64,000 bases of DNA from Alphaproteobacteria bacterium (GCA_026400735.1 JAPLOL010000044.1:19984-83983), one strand, 5' to 3'; shown: positions 8,554 to 17,894, numbered from the stretch's first letter. The notes: a model not told the origin generated them from the sequence alone. Numbers and translations are program-made.

Positions 8554-9402
8554 ATGGGCCGTCTAGAAGGCAAGGTCGCTGTCATCACCGGTGCAGCGTC
8601 AGGGATCGGTCGCGGGACCGTCGATCTGTTTGTGAAGGAAGGCGCGAAAGTCATCGCCGCCGACATTCAGGACGATAAAGGCGCGCGCATGCTGGAAGAG
8701 CATGGTGAAGCGCTGCGCTACATACGCTGCGATGTCACCAGCGAAGCAGACGTCAAAGCGGCAATCGATCTGGCGACTAGTGCGTTCGGAAAACTAGATT
8801 GCATCTTCAACAATGCTGGCACTGCGAGCATGGGTGAGAGCAGCGAAAGCGTTACGGCTGAGACGTTCGACGCCGTTATGCACCTTCACGTGCGCGCAGC
8901 AATGTTCGGCATAAAACACGCGGCGCCGATCATGCGCGCGCAAGGCGGCGGCTCCATCATCTCAACGGCGTCGATCGCCGGCTTGCAGCTCGGCTACGGC
9001 CCGTATCTCTATTCCGTCGCGAAGGCGGCCATAAAACACATGACGACAATCGCTGCCGGCGAACTTGGCCCATCGAACATTCGCGTGAACTGCATTTGCC
9101 CTGGATTCATCGCCACGCCGATTTTCGCGCGCGCGATCGGACTCGCGACGCAAGTTGCGGATCAAACCGTTCAAGGCGTCGCAGAAGTGGCGAAACATGC
9201 GCAGCCGATTCCGAAAGCCGGCATGCCCTCCGACATCGCTGAAGCGGCACTCTTCCTCGCGTCAGACGGATCGAGCTTCGTCACGGGGCAAGCGCTGACA
9301 GTTGATGGCGGCATGACGCTTGGGCGGCCGGTCGGTCAATCGAGCGCATTCGAACCGCTCATCAAAGCCATGGGCCTCGATCCGGCGAGTCTGCAACCAT
9401 AG
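8554..9402 (+). CDS. short-chain dehydrogenase/reductase
   Basis: The 282-residue classical SDR has the cofactor motif TGAASGIG near residue 14, the NNAG motif, catalytic Ser in STASIAG and the YxxxK dyad in LYSVAKAA. The C-terminal FLASDGSSFVTGQALTVDGGMT is typical of the FabG-like branch. It acts as an NAD(P)-dependent oxidoreductase on an unknown alcohol or ketone. ATG 8554 follows AACGAGGAAA and gives the normal SDR N-terminus. It is probably co-transcribed with the thioesterase, so a role in acyl-CoA or aromatic catabolism is possible. Confidence 0.9.
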   Translation: MGRLEGKVAVITGAASGIGRGTVDLFVKEGAKVIAADIQDDKGARMLEEHGEALRYIRCDVTSEADVKAAIDLATSAFGKLDCIFNNAGTASMGESSESVTAETFDAVMHLHVRAAMFGIKHAAPIMRAQGGGSIISTASIAGLQLGYGPYLYSVAKAAIKHMTTIAAGELGPSNIRVNCICPGFIATPIFARAIGLATQVADQTVQGVAEVAKHAQPIPKAGMPSDIAEAALFLASDGSSFVTGQALTVDGGMTLGRPVGQSSAFEPLIKAMGLDPASLQP

Positions 9403-9418
9403 TAGCGCGCAGCAAAAA

Positions 9419-9442
9419 GGGCGCAGACCCAAGCCTACGCCC
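9419..9442 (-). terminator. intrinsic terminator of rpmG
   Basis: Read leftward, an 8-bp stem (one G-T wobble) around an 8-base loop is followed by TTTTT, 27 bases past the rpmG stop codon. Confidence 0.75.
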
Positions 9443-9469
9443 CATCACTTCAGCAGCGCTAACGCGTGC

Positions 9470-9637
9470 TTACTTAATCTTACCTTCGACGAACTCCACG
9501 TGCTTCTTGGCAATCGGATCGTACTTGTTGAACTTCAACTTTTCCGTCTTCGTGCGCGGGTTCTTCTTCGTCACGTAGAAATAGCCCGTGTCCGCCGACG
9601 AGTTCAGGCGGATCTTGATGACAGTCGGCTTAGCCAT
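9470..9637 (-). CDS. rpmG: 50S ribosomal protein L33
   Basis: A 55-residue frame starts at ATG 9637 and ends at TAA 9470. It begins [20 protein letters not shown], then contains [12 protein letters not shown] and [15 protein letters not shown], which is the L33 signature. The zinc-binding cysteine pairs of the C+ form are absent, so this is the zinc-independent paralogue. It is a structural component of the 50S subunit near the E site. It stands alone with its own terminator, as is common in alphaproteobacteria. Confidence 0.96.
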   Translation of the reverse strand: MAKPTVIKIRLNSSADTGYFYVTKKNPRTKTEKLKFNKYDPIAKKHVEFVEGKIK

Positions 9638-9700
9638 GGTCGGGCTCGAAATTCTCTAGGTTCAAGGAAGCGGCGGAAAATAGGGGCGAACGCCCCAAAG

Positions 9701-10369
9701 TCAACTCGTAAGCCGCTCTAAAGAGTGTGCGCCGCGGCTCCAGCGCAGGAATGGGGGCTGAACCGCCTCCCCGGCGAGCCGCGCCTCCACCTCTTTAAGC
9801 ACAAATCGGGTGATCGACGGCAGGTCCAGGGCGTTGGCGTCGGCCAAGCTAAACCACCGTACATGCAGCAATTCTTCGCCCTCGGCGGGCTTATCGTCGG
9901 CCAAAACCGCCTCGGCGTCAGCCATGAAAAACCGGGCGTCGAACCTGCGCGGGCGGTACGGGGGCGTAATGGCTCGGGCGACGAAACTGAGCTTATCCAG
10001 TTCGGGGCCGGACGACCCGCCAACGCTAAGCCCGGTCTCTTCCAGGGTCTCCCGGGTCGCGGCGAGGGCAAACGCACGCACTGGCCGGCGGCTGATGGTG
10101 CCCTTTTTGAGCAGCGCCTCGGTCTCAGCCGTGAGCTCCGTTGCGGCCTTGGCGCGAGCATCTCCTGGATCAACTCGGCCACCTGGAAACACCCACTTAT
10201 CGGGCATGAAGACGTGGCCCTTTGAACGCTGGCCCATCATCACTTCGCGGCCGCCGCGCACGAGTATAAGCGTCGCGGCATCGCGCGGACGCGTCGCCTT
10301 CGGCTTGTCGGCATCGGGCTTATCGAACGGTTGTTCGTCAGCGTTGAGCTTAAATTCGTTGGCGCTCAT
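9701..10369 (-). CDS. NUDIX hydrolase
   Basis: The product is 222 residues. The NUDIX box is split by an insertion: WVFPGGRVDPGD supplies the glycine part and, about 35 residues later, AATRETLEETGLSV supplies the REUXEEXGU helix with its metal-binding glutamates. This long insertion is typical of the NUDT8/NUDT19-like branch associated with CoA-type diphosphates, though the substrate is not certain here. The ATG at 10369 follows a strong AGGAGGGG. The Lys/Asp-rich first 30 residues look disordered. It diverges from an SDR gene 86 bases away. Confidence 0.88.
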   Translation of the reverse strand: MSANEFKLNADEQPFDKPDADKPKATRPRDAATLILVRGGREVMMGQRSKGHVFMPDKWVFPGGRVDPGDARAKAATELTAETEALLKKGTISRRPVRAFALAATRETLEETGLSVGGSSGPELDKLSFVARAITPPYRPRRFDARFFMADAEAVLADDKPAEGEELLHVRWFSLADANALDLPSITRFVLKEVEARLAGEAVQPPFLRWSRGAHSLERLTS

Positions 10370-10455
10370 GCGCCCCTCCTAGCACGGCAACCGCTTCCGC
10401 TTGGAACGGGAACCGCACGCGCCTATCGTCGCGCGCAAGAAAAGGGAGTGGCAAG

Positions 10456-11262
10456 ATGGCGCGACGTAAACCTGGCGAAGGCCAAACTGTATTGGTCACA
10501 GGCGCCTCCGCCGGTATCGGCGTCGACCTCGCCGAGTGCTTCGCCAAGGACGGTTACGACCTCATTCTGACGGCGCGTAGCGAAGGCGCGCTCCAAGAAG
10601 TGGCCAATCGGCTTTCAGCGGCACATGGCGTGCAGGCACACACTGTCGCGCAAGACCTTGGCGCGAACGGCGGCGGCTCTGCTGTCGCCGCAGCCATCGC
10701 CGCAAAAGGTCTGAACGTCGACGTCGTCGTGAACAATGCCGGCTACGGCCACGCTGGCGCTCTCACTTCGTCTGACATGCAAACGCAACTCGGCATGATC
10801 GATCTCAACGTCCGCGCGCTTGTTGAACTCACTTACATCTACTGGGACCGCATGCTCGCCAACAAACGCGGCGGCGTTATAAACGTTGCGTCGACGGCCG
10901 CGTTTCAGCCTGGCCCACTCATGGCGAACTATTACGCATCAAAAGCCTACGTCCTCTCCTTCTCCGAAGCGATGTGGGAAGAAGCGCGCGGCACCGGCGT
11001 ACACGTAAGCTGCCTCTGCCCCGGCCCCACCGTTTCAAAATTCCGCGAACGCGCCGGCACCGGCAAAACGAAACTCGCGAAGAACGCGGGCGCCGCGATG
11101 GCTTCGATGCCGGTCGCCCGCGCCGGCTACAATGCGTGGAGACAAAACCGCGCCGTCATCGTCACCGGCGGCCGCAATGCGTTCCAGGCCGGGCTGGTAA
11201 AATACATCCCGCGCAAGACCCTGCTGAAGATGGTCCGCAACATGCAATCGCCTGCGACGTAG
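10456..11262 (+). CDS. short-chain dehydrogenase (DltE-like)
   Basis: The 268-residue SDR has TGASAGIG (cofactor loop), NNAGYGHAG, catalytic Ser in VASTAAF and YYASKAYVLSFSEA (YxxxK). The C-terminal extension, with VITGGRNAF followed by a basic amphipathic end, is typical of the DltE/YqjQ-like SDR group. The ATG at 10456 is preceded by GGGAG. The oxidoreductase substrate is unknown. Its TAG stop shares a G with the GTG start of the next gene, indicating translational coupling with the lipoprotein. Confidence 0.9.
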   Translation: MARRKPGEGQTVLVTGASAGIGVDLAECFAKDGYDLILTARSEGALQEVANRLSAAHGVQAHTVAQDLGANGGGSAVAAAIAAKGLNVDVVVNNAGYGHAGALTSSDMQTQLGMIDLNVRALVELTYIYWDRMLANKRGGVINVASTAAFQPGPLMANYYASKAYVLSFSEAMWEEARGTGVHVSCLCPGPTVSKFRERAGTGKTKLAKNAGAAMASMPVARAGYNAWRQNRAVIVTGGRNAFQAGLVKYIPRKTLLKMVRNMQSPAT

Positions 11263-12353
11263 TGCGGGCCGCCGTCTTCGCGGTTGCATTGCTCGCAGCG
11301 TGCGCGAGCGCTCCCACTCCTCAGACTGGCGAGCGCGCCCCGCCGTTGCCGCCCCCAATCATCGACGCGGCTCTTGCTCCCGCTCGCGAAAATGACGGCG
11401 GCACGCGCGCTCAAGCATTCGGGTTTGTCGGACGCGAAGACCTAGCAGGCCCTGATTATCGACCAGTGTGCGCGGGCCTCAGTGTCGACCCGATCACCGA
11501 AATCGTTCGCCAGTCCGCCGGGCATCGTGTGGTGATAATCAACGAGGCGCACGACGCCCCCAGAGATCGCGCGTTCATTGCTGATCTCGCCACGGCGCTT
11601 CGCCGTGAGGGCTTCTCAATCTATGCGGCCGAAACTCTCTTTCCTCGTACTGGCGCTACGCACAATTGGCCGTCCATCAACGAGGGTTGGTACACGCGCG
11701 AGCCGATATTCGCTCAGCTGCTGCGGCAGACGCGCTCTGAAGGTTGGCGCTTTGGACCGTACGACGACATGTCAACGCCCAGCGAAATGACCGACGCGGC
11801 AGAGCAGATGGCCTATCGCGAAACGCGCCAAGCGGAAAACTTACAAGCGCTTCTCACCGCCAATCCTGACGCGCGCATGTTGGTGCACGTCGGTTACGAC
11901 CATCTGCTTGAAACGCCGGAAGAAGGCGGTCTCGCAATGATGGCCGAACGCCTGAGGGCTTCAACATCGCTCGATCCTCTCACCATAGATCAGACGCGCA
12001 ACGTCGCATCCGGAGATCGCTACGTCGTTTGTGATCCATCGCGTCTAGCCCCCGCAGGGATAGATATTCGCTTGGGCAGCCCGCGGCTCACGTTCGCAGA
12101 TGGTCGCCCGGCATGGCGCCAAGCGGCGGGTCAAAAACCGGTCTATCTAGCGGCAATGGCCAATCCGAGTGTGCCGACGATTTGGGAAGCGCGGCGCGCC
12201 GACGAGCCGAACGACGCCGTGCCCATTGACCGCATCATGATCCGCAGCGGCGAGAGATTGCCCTTTCTTCTGCCACCGGGCCGCTACCGCGCCGAAAGTT
12301 GGTCGGTTGAAAACGGCTGGTCCGCTTCACCAATCCAATTCAGAGTCGAATAA
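11262..12353 (+). CDS. lipoprotein with ChaN/erythromycin-esterase-like domain
   Basis: The product is 363 residues from a GTG start overlapping the previous stop. The N-terminus is a lipoprotein signal ending in LLAAC, so it is predicted to be lipidated and exported. The mature part contains VVIINEAHDAPRDRAFIADL and YAAETLFPRTG, then VHVGYDHL. This E-A-H plus later H pattern resembles ChaN-type haem-binding proteins and erythromycin-esterase-like hydrolases. A Pro-rich linker follows the lipid Cys. The exact activity is unclear; fold-level similarity is the only support. Confidence 0.7.
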   Translation: MRAAVFAVALLAACASAPTPQTGERAPPLPPPIIDAALAPARENDGGTRAQAFGFVGREDLAGPDYRPVCAGLSVDPITEIVRQSAGHRVVIINEAHDAPRDRAFIADLATALRREGFSIYAAETLFPRTGATHNWPSINEGWYTREPIFAQLLRQTRSEGWRFGPYDDMSTPSEMTDAAEQMAYRETRQAENLQALLTANPDARMLVHVGYDHLLETPEEGGLAMMAERLRASTSLDPLTIDQTRNVASGDRYVVCDPSRLAPAGIDIRLGSPRLTFADGRPAWRQAAGQKPVYLAAMANPSVPTIWEARRADEPNDAVPIDRIMIRSGERLPFLLPPGRYRAESWSVENGWSASPIQFRVE

Positions 12354-12361
12354 GGACGAAC

Positions 12362-13039
12362 ATGCAATTTGACGACGTGATCCGCGGACGCCGGAGCATT
12401 CGCGGATACAAACCCGATCCCGTGCCGAAAGAACTGATCGAAGAAATCCTCGCGCTCGCAATGCGCGCGCCTTCTTCGATGAACACGCAGCCATGGAATT
12501 TCTACGTCATCACCGGCGAGCCGTTGAACCGGATACGCGCGGGCAACACCGAGCGCATGGTTGGCGGCGTACCGCAATCGCGGGAGTTTCGCACCGGTCC
12601 GGCGTTTGCGGGCCAGCACCGCGAGCGACAGATCGGCGTCGCCAAGCAACTGTTCTCGGCAATGGGCATCGCGCGCGAGGATGCGGAGCGCCGCCAAGAT
12701 TGGGTGCTGCGCGGCTTTCGCCAGTTCGACGCGCCGGTGTGCGTGATCGTGACCTATGATCGCGTGCTGGACGGGAGCGATGATACGCCGTTCGATTGCG
12801 GCGCGGTGACCAATGCGCTGGTGAACGCGGCGTGGTCGCGCGGCCTTGGCGCTGTGATCAACAGCCAAGGCATCATGCAATCGCCAGTCGTGCGCGAACA
12901 CGCAGGCATCGCCGACAATCAAGTGATCATGAAGAGTATCGCGCTAGGCTGGCCAGATGACAGCTTCCCGGCCAATGCCGTGGTGTCAGAACGCAAATCC
13001 GTGAAAGACGCAACGACCTTCGTCGGCTTCGAAGACTAA
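12362..13039 (+). CDS. nitroreductase family protein
   Basis: The 225-residue flavoprotein of the NADH oxidase/nitroreductase fold contains RGRRSIRGYKPDPVPKE near the N-terminus (FMN phosphate-binding Arg/Ser) and APSSMNTQPWNFYVI, the FMN isoalloxazine-binding stretch. ALGWPDDSFPAN near the end is also typical. It acts as an FMN-dependent NAD(P)H oxidoreductase on nitro compounds, quinones or similar. It follows the lipoprotein gene by 8 bases and is probably the last gene of this operon. Its end overlaps the convergent DUF4287 gene by 4 bases. Confidence 0.92.
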   Translation: MQFDDVIRGRRSIRGYKPDPVPKELIEEILALAMRAPSSMNTQPWNFYVITGEPLNRIRAGNTERMVGGVPQSREFRTGPAFAGQHRERQIGVAKQLFSAMGIAREDAERRQDWVLRGFRQFDAPVCVIVTYDRVLDGSDDTPFDCGAVTNALVNAAWSRGLGAVINSQGIMQSPVVREHAGIADNQVIMKSIALGWPDDSFPANAVVSERKSVKDATTFVGFED

Positions 13040-13644
13040 CCCTTAGCCCAAGCCAGCTTCAGCAAGCGCTTCACTTCAGCATCGACCTCTTTCGGCGACG
13101 ATAGTTCCAGGATCGCCGTGTGCTTCTCCGCCCACGGGCGGCTCTTCATCGGTGACAAGCGCTTGCTCGCACTCACAGGCAGCGGCAGCCCGATCTCGGC
13201 TTTGCCGCCACGCGCTGGGAGGATGCCTGCGAATTGGATCTTGCGTGAGAACGAGACGAAAGTCTTGCGCGGACCGATGACGGCATCGGGAAACTCCTTG
13301 CGCACGAGCTTGGCGACAGCCTCATAAATCGCGCGCGCCTCTCTTTCCTTCCAGAGCTGATCGAGCAATGCGTCTGGCTCATCCCAGCTCGGGCCATCAG
13401 GGAACGCCACAGAGACAATATGCGCGATGCGGTTGACGCCGAGGCCATAGTTTTCGCGAAACCATTGCGTGCGTTTACGCGGCGCCGTCTCAGGGCATTT
13501 CTTGGCGATTTTGATCCATTCGGCGATCGACTTGCCGGTATCGCGCTCCAGGCTGGCTTCGACGCTGGCGAACCATTTCTGTTGGCGCTCGGTAAGAACC
13601 GATTTTGCCACGGCCTTCTTCGCCTTTTCACCGCTCACGCCCAT
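13036..13644 (-). CDS. DUF4287/DUF5655 domain protein
   Basis: The 202-residue protein has an N-terminal segment (GKSIAEWIKIAKKC, RKRTQWFRENYGLGVNRIAHI) matching DUF4287, a short helical domain with a WFRENYGLG core. The C-terminal part (IGPRKTFVSFSRKIQFAGILP, then AEIGLPLPV) resembles the DUF5655 transporter-like domain. The ATG at 13644 is chosen because GGAGG lies 7 bases upstream; an ATG 18 bases earlier lacks a site. The function is unknown. It diverges from the HIT gene only 32 bases away. Confidence 0.82.
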   Translation of the reverse strand: MGVSGEKAKKAVAKSVLTERQQKWFASVEASLERDTGKSIAEWIKIAKKCPETAPRKRTQWFRENYGLGVNRIAHIVSVAFPDGPSWDEPDALLDQLWKEREARAIYEAVAKLVRKEFPDAVIGPRKTFVSFSRKIQFAGILPARGGKAEIGLPLPVSASKRLSPMKSRPWAEKHTAILELSSPKEVDAEVKRLLKLAWAKG

Positions 13645-13676
13645 CGCTACACCTCCGCACATAGGAGCTTCGCCCC

Positions 13677-14111
13677 ATGAGCCTACACGGGACCTACGAC
13701 GACGATAACCTCTTCGCCAAGATTCTGCGCGGCGAAATTCCGTCGGTAAAAGTCTATGAGGACGACGAGGCGCTCGCGTTCATGGACATTTTTCCGCAGA
13801 CGCGCGGGCATGTGCTGGTTGTGCCGAAGAATGTTCGGGCGCGCAATTTTCTGGAGCTGCCCACAGATCGCGTCGGACCGCTGATGGAGCGTGTACACAA
13901 GCTTGCGATCGCCACAGAGAAGGCGCTGAAGCCGGACGGCGTGACAGTCACGCAGTTCAACGGCGAAGATGCAGGCCAAACCATCTTCCACCTGCACTTC
14001 CACATCATCCCGCGCTATGCCTGCCAGCGGCTCGCAGGCCACAGCCACGGGCAGAAGGCTGACATCGCCGAGCTTGAGGCGATCGCTAGGGAGATTGCGG
14101 CGGCTCTATGA
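13677..14111 (+). CDS. HIT family protein
   Basis: The 144-residue histidine triad protein has the catalytic motif HLHFHIIPR and the N-terminal DDNLFAKILRGEIPSVKVYEDD region found in HinT/Hit-like nucleotide-binding proteins. Members hydrolyse phosphoramidate or AMP-linked nucleotides in the cytoplasm. AGGAG lies 9 bases before the ATG. It overlaps the next gene by 4 bases (ATGA), so the two are translationally coupled. Confidence 0.93.
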   Translation: MSLHGTYDDDNLFAKILRGEIPSVKVYEDDEALAFMDIFPQTRGHVLVVPKNVRARNFLELPTDRVGPLMERVHKLAIATEKALKPDGVTVTQFNGEDAGQTIFHLHFHIIPRYACQRLAGHSHGQKADIAELEAIAREIAAAL

Positions 14112-14566
14112 GCACGTTGATCGTCCGCTTCACGCGCCTCAACCCGACGCACCATCTTTTCGAAGCGATCCGCGCAGATGGAACGCGTGACGAGCGTGAG
14201 TTCGAGACGCGCAGCATCCTCTTGCACGACTTCGTGCACTTTGCCGTCGAGAGCGAAGCAAAGCTACGCGGCGGTTTCTACGGCACGATTGCAGATGGCA
14301 TGGGCTATGACGCGGCGCGACCTGGAAGCGAGGCCGCGCAGGTGGAGTATGTCGTCGGGCCGCTGCAAGGCGCGCTGAAGAGCGAGATCGATCCAGAAGC
14401 GTTCGTCGCGCGATTGCGTTCGGTGCAATCGAGTATGGGCCATGACGTGCCGACGTGGCTGACAGCGGAAATGATCCGCGGCGCGCTTGAGCGCTTGCGA
14501 CAGCTACAAGGGCAATGGAAAGCCACGCCATTCGGGCGGACGATGGAATTGCGTTTCGAGGCTTAG
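14108..14566 (+). CDS. conserved hypothetical protein coupled to HIT gene
   Basis: I do not recognise this 152-residue soluble protein. It has no signal peptide or membrane segment. The N-terminus (LIVRFTRLNPTHHLFEAIRADG) looks beta-rich and the C-terminal third is an Arg/Glu/Gln-rich helix (EMIRGALERLRQLQGQWKA). The ATGA overlap with the HIT gene argues for linked expression. Its end overlaps the convergent cupin gene by 4 bases. Confidence 0.7.
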   Translation: MSTLIVRFTRLNPTHHLFEAIRADGTRDEREFETRSILLHDFVHFAVESEAKLRGGFYGTIADGMGYDAARPGSEAAQVEYVVGPLQGALKSEIDPEAFVARLRSVQSSMGHDVPTWLTAEMIRGALERLRQLQGQWKATPFGRTMELRFEA

Positions 14567-14994
14567 TGCGTCGCGCACAGGCCTGGCGCCACCGCTTCCA
14601 ACGGACGTGTATCTGCGTATTTCTTTTCGATGATCAGATAGCGCGTCGTCTGCGTGCCGACGTTGAGCGCGGCGTGCTGGATTTCCGCGTCGTTGGAAAA
14701 CGACGTCCCGGCTCGCACTGGACGATCGACCACGCCACTTGCTGTCGTGATCCGCATTACGCTGTCGCCTTCAAGCACGTAGCCGAAGTGCGGCGGATGG
14801 TAGTGCATCTCGTGGCCGACGCCAGGTGGAAACGTACAGCGCAGGACGCGGATCTGCGCGTCTTCCTGCAACAACTCACACACGCGCTCGCCTTGCCAGC
14901 CGGCGCAGAGCGCCATCGGCAGCGGCGCGATCTGCGCCGACGCGCTTGCGCAAGCGCCGAGCAGAGCCGCGACGATGAGCGTGTGAGCTTTCAT
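14563..14994 (-). CDS. secreted cupin-domain protein
   Basis: The 143-residue protein starts with a signal sequence ending around ASASAQ. The remainder is one cupin domain: PGVGHEMHYHPPHFGYVLEG carries the HxH...E metal-binding motif, and RAGTSFSNDAEIQHAALNVG holds the second motif with its His. Three cysteines outside the core could form a disulfide in the periplasm. Whether it is an enzyme or a binding protein is unknown. GGGGGAAG lies just before the ATG. It is monocistronic, ending convergently with the HIT operon. Confidence 0.82.
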   Translation of the reverse strand: MKAHTLIVAALLGACASASAQIAPLPMALCAGWQGERVCELLQEDAQIRVLRCTFPPGVGHEMHYHPPHFGYVLEGDSVMRITTASGVVDRPVRAGTSFSNDAEIQHAALNVGTQTTRYLIIEKKYADTRPLEAVAPGLCATH

Positions 14995-15009
14995 GCTTCC
15001 CCCAAAGCA

Positions 15010-15039
15010 AAACGGCGACCGCGAAAGCGGCCGCCGTTT
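15010..15039 (-). terminator. intrinsic terminator of clpS-clpA
   Basis: A 13-position stem (one mismatch) is closed by a GAAA-type tetraloop, 24 bases after the clpA stop. The leftward strand ends the stem with TTTTG. It lies between clpA and the cupin gene, both leftward. Confidence 0.75.
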
Positions 15040-15062
15040 GTTAGCACACTTGGTGATGTGAG

Positions 15063-17381
15063 TTAGGCTTTCTCGGGTTTGCGTCCAAAGCTCAGTAGGC
15101 CGCGCTGCTCTTGGGAATACGCGAACTTGAGCTTGTCGGCGTCGACCGGATCGATGTCTATCTTGACGATGCCGCCGTCTTTGAGCTTGCCGAAGAGCAG
15201 CTCGTCAGCCATCGGCTTCTTCACATACTCATTGATGATCCGCGCCAATGGACGTGCGCCAAAGCTCTCATCGTAACCACGCTTAGCAAGCCAATCTGCC
15301 GCCTTGTCCGTGATCTCGATCTGCACGTTGCGTTCAGCGAGCTGGCCTTCGAGTTGAATGATGAACTTCTGCACGACATTGCGCACCACTTCCGGCGGCA
15401 GACCGCTGAAGTGAATGGTGGCGTCCAGGCGGTTGCGGAACTCGGGCGTGAAGAGGCGTTTGATTTCCTCATCATTCATGTGATCGCGCTTGCCCGCACC
15501 GAAACCGATGCCTTGCTTGGCGGCATCGGAAGCGCCGGCGTTCGTCGTCATGATCAGGATCACGTTCCTGAAATCGACTTTCTTGCCGTTCGAGTCGGTG
15601 AGCGTGCCGTGATCCATCACTTGCAGCAGGATGTTGAACAGCTGCGGGTGGGCCTTTTCGATTTCGTCCAGCAGCAACACGCAGTGCGGGTGCTGGTCGA
15701 CACCGTCCGTCAGTAGACCGCCCTGATCGTAGCCAACATATCCCGGAGGCGCGCCGATGAGGCGACTGACCGTGTGCTGCTCCATGTACTCCGACATGTC
15801 GAAGCGCAGGAGTTCGATGCCCATGATGTTGGCGAGCGAGCGCGCAACTTCGGTTTTGCCGACGCCGGTGGGGCCCGCAAACAAATAGCTGCCGATCGGC
15901 TTCTGCGGTTCGCGCAAGCCTGCACGCGCCATCTTGATGGCGGCAGCAAGCTGATCAATCGCATCGTTCTGACCGAACACCACGCGCTTGAGATCGTCCG
16001 GCAAGGACGCCAGCATTTCGCTGTCGTTCTTCGAGACCGATTTGGGCGGAATGCGCGCCATACGCGACACGACTTCCTCGACCTCAGTGACGTCGATGAC
16101 CTGTTTGCGATCCTTCGGGGCCAGCAACATCATCGAGGCGCCGCTTTCATCGATCACGTCGATCGCTTTATCCGGCAGCTTCCGATCACCGATGTGGCGC
16201 GCTGAGAGCTCGACGGCGGTTTTGATCGCTTCGTCGCTGTACTTCACCTTGTGATACTCTTCGAAGTAGGGCTTCAGACCCATGAGGATCTTGATCGTAT
16301 CCGGGATTGACGGCTCAGCGACGTCGATCTTCTGGAACCGACGCGCGAGCGCACGGTCCTTTTCGAAGTGCTGGCGATATTCCTTGTAGGTCGTCGAGCC
16401 CATGCAGCGCAGTTGGCCGCTCTGAAGCGCCGGCTTCAGCAGGTTCGACGCATCCATCGCGCCGCCGCTGGTCGCGCCAGCGCCAATGACAGTGTGAATT
16501 TCGTCGATGAACAAGATCGCTTTCGGGTGGTTCTCCAACTCCTTCATCACGCTCTTTAAACGCTCTTCAAAGTCACCGCGATACCGCGTGCCGGCGAGTA
16601 GCGAGCCCATGTCGAGCGAGAAGATCGTCGCGTCTTCGAGAATTTCGGGAACTTGCTTCTCGTTGATCTTGCGCGCCAAGCCTTCGGCGATGGCCGTTTT
16701 GCCAACGCCAGGATCGCCCACAAGCAACGGATTGTTCTTTTGGCGGCGGCAAAGGATCTGGATCGCACGCAGCACTTCGGCTTCGCGGCCAATGAGCGGA
16801 TCGATCTTCCCTTCCTTGGCCTTCTTGTTGAGGTTGACGCAGTACGCGGCGAGCGCTTCAGAGCCCTGCTTCACGACGCGTTCGCCATCTTCGCCTTCTT
16901 GCGCGCCACGCACCGGGCGCGGCTGAGCAGCGCCGGCGCGCTTCGGCATGCCGTGGGCGATGAAGTTGACCGCGTCATAGCGGGTCATGTCCTGCTCTTG
17001 CAGGAAGTACGCAGCGTGGCTCTCGCGTTCGCTGAACAGTGCGACCAGTACGTTGGCGCCGGTGACTTCGCGGCCGCCACTTGAATCAACATGAAGCATC
17101 GCGCGCTGCAGCACGCGCTGGAAGCCGGCGGTCGGGCGCGGCTCTTCGTGCTCGCGGTTTTGCACGCGCAGCGCATCGAGTTCGTTCTCAAGATACGCTT
17201 CAAGGTTCTGACGCAGCTTATCGAGATCAACCTTGCACGCGTGCATCACGCCGGATGCATCGTCATCGTCGACCAGCGAAAGCAGCAAGTGCTCAAGCGT
17301 CACGTATTCGTGGCTGTGATCTGTCGCCAGCGACAGGGCACGGCGCAACGTGTGCTCAAGCGTACGGGAGAATGTCGCCAT
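15063..17381 (-). CDS. clpA: ATP-dependent Clp protease ATPase subunit ClpA
   Basis: The 772-residue HSP100 unfoldase has an N-terminal double Clp repeat (residues 1-150). The first AAA+ module has Walker A LLVGDPGVGKTAIAEG and Walker B ILFIDEIH. The second module has Walker A GPTGVGKTEVARSL and Walker B LLLDEIEKAH, followed by the C-terminal D2-small domain. It unfolds substrates and feeds them to ClpP, and with ClpS it degrades N-degron proteins. In Caulobacter the ClpAP route also removes cell-cycle proteins. The gene follows clpS by 6 bases. The length matches the family. Confidence 0.97.
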   Translation of the reverse strand: MATFSRTLEHTLRRALSLATDHSHEYVTLEHLLLSLVDDDDASGVMHACKVDLDKLRQNLEAYLENELDALRVQNREHEEPRPTAGFQRVLQRAMLHVDSSGGREVTGANVLVALFSERESHAAYFLQEQDMTRYDAVNFIAHGMPKRAGAAQPRPVRGAQEGEDGERVVKQGSEALAAYCVNLNKKAKEGKIDPLIGREAEVLRAIQILCRRQKNNPLLVGDPGVGKTAIAEGLARKINEKQVPEILEDATIFSLDMGSLLAGTRYRGDFEERLKSVMKELENHPKAILFIDEIHTVIGAGATSGGAMDASNLLKPALQSGQLRCMGSTTYKEYRQHFEKDRALARRFQKIDVAEPSIPDTIKILMGLKPYFEEYHKVKYSDEAIKTAVELSARHIGDRKLPDKAIDVIDESGASMMLLAPKDRKQVIDVTEVEEVVSRMARIPPKSVSKNDSEMLASLPDDLKRVVFGQNDAIDQLAAAIKMARAGLREPQKPIGSYLFAGPTGVGKTEVARSLANIMGIELLRFDMSEYMEQHTVSRLIGAPPGYVGYDQGGLLTDGVDQHPHCVLLLDEIEKAHPQLFNILLQVMDHGTLTDSNGKKVDFRNVILIMTTNAGASDAAKQGIGFGAGKRDHMNDEEIKRLFTPEFRNRLDATIHFSGLPPEVVRNVVQKFIIQLEGQLAERNVQIEITDKAADWLAKRGYDESFGARPLARIINEYVKKPMADELLFGKLKDGGIVKIDIDPVDADKLKFAYSQEQRGLLSFGRKPEKA

Positions 17382-17387
17382 TCGACG

Positions 17388-17726
17388 TTATTCCTTTTCC
17401 ATCGTGCACTGCAGCGGATGTTCATGCCGCCGCGCGAGATCCAAAACTTGTGCGACCTTTGTCTCGGCCACTTCGTACGTGAACACACCGCACAGCCCGA
17501 CACCGTTTTGGTGGACGTGCAGCATGATCGTTGTCGCCTCTTCTTGGTTCTTCTGAAAGAAGCGCTCCAAAATATAGACGACGAATTCCATGGGCGTGTA
17601 ATCGTCGTTCAGGAGCAACACACGGTAGAGCGATGGCTTTTTTGTGCGGGTGACAGTCTGGGTTCCGACGCGGCCATCAGCCCCGCCTTCCCGTTCCTCG
17701 TCATCCCAATTGCCGCCGCCGCTCAT
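17388..17726 (-). CDS. clpS: ClpA adaptor ClpS
   Basis: The 112-residue adaptor has a flexible acidic N-terminus (about 28 residues), then [20 protein letters not shown] with the N-degron-pocket Asn-Asp-Asp, and [23 protein letters not shown] with the conserved His residues. It delivers proteins with N-terminal Leu, Phe, Tyr or Trp to ClpAP. It is co-transcribed with clpA directly downstream. The region upstream (17727-17864) holds the likely promoter and nothing else recognisable. Confidence 0.97.
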   Translation of the reverse strand: MSGGGNWDDEEREGGADGRVGTQTVTRTKKPSLYRVLLLNDDYTPMEFVVYILERFFQKNQEEATTIMLHVHQNGVGLCGVFTYEVAETKVAQVLDLARRHEHPLQCTMEKE

Positions 17727-17864
17727 TGAAGTCCGCTTGCTGGAGCCAGAACCCGACTCGTTGCCATGAGCCTTGGCTCACATGCTGAACAATTTATGGA
17801 TCATGCGCGCAGATGGAAGGCCTTGCGCGCGCGTACTCGCAGCCTATGGCGCAGTGCAAAAGAA

Positions 17865-17894
17865 ATGGGCCCGGCTCGTAAGAGCCAGGCCCAT
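17865..17894 (-). terminator. intrinsic terminator of phasin gene
   Basis: The 13-position inverted repeat ATGGGCCCGGCTC / GAGCCAGGCCCAT has one mismatch and a GTAA loop. It is followed leftward by a T-rich TTTCTTTT, 43 bases past the phasin stop. Confidence 0.75.
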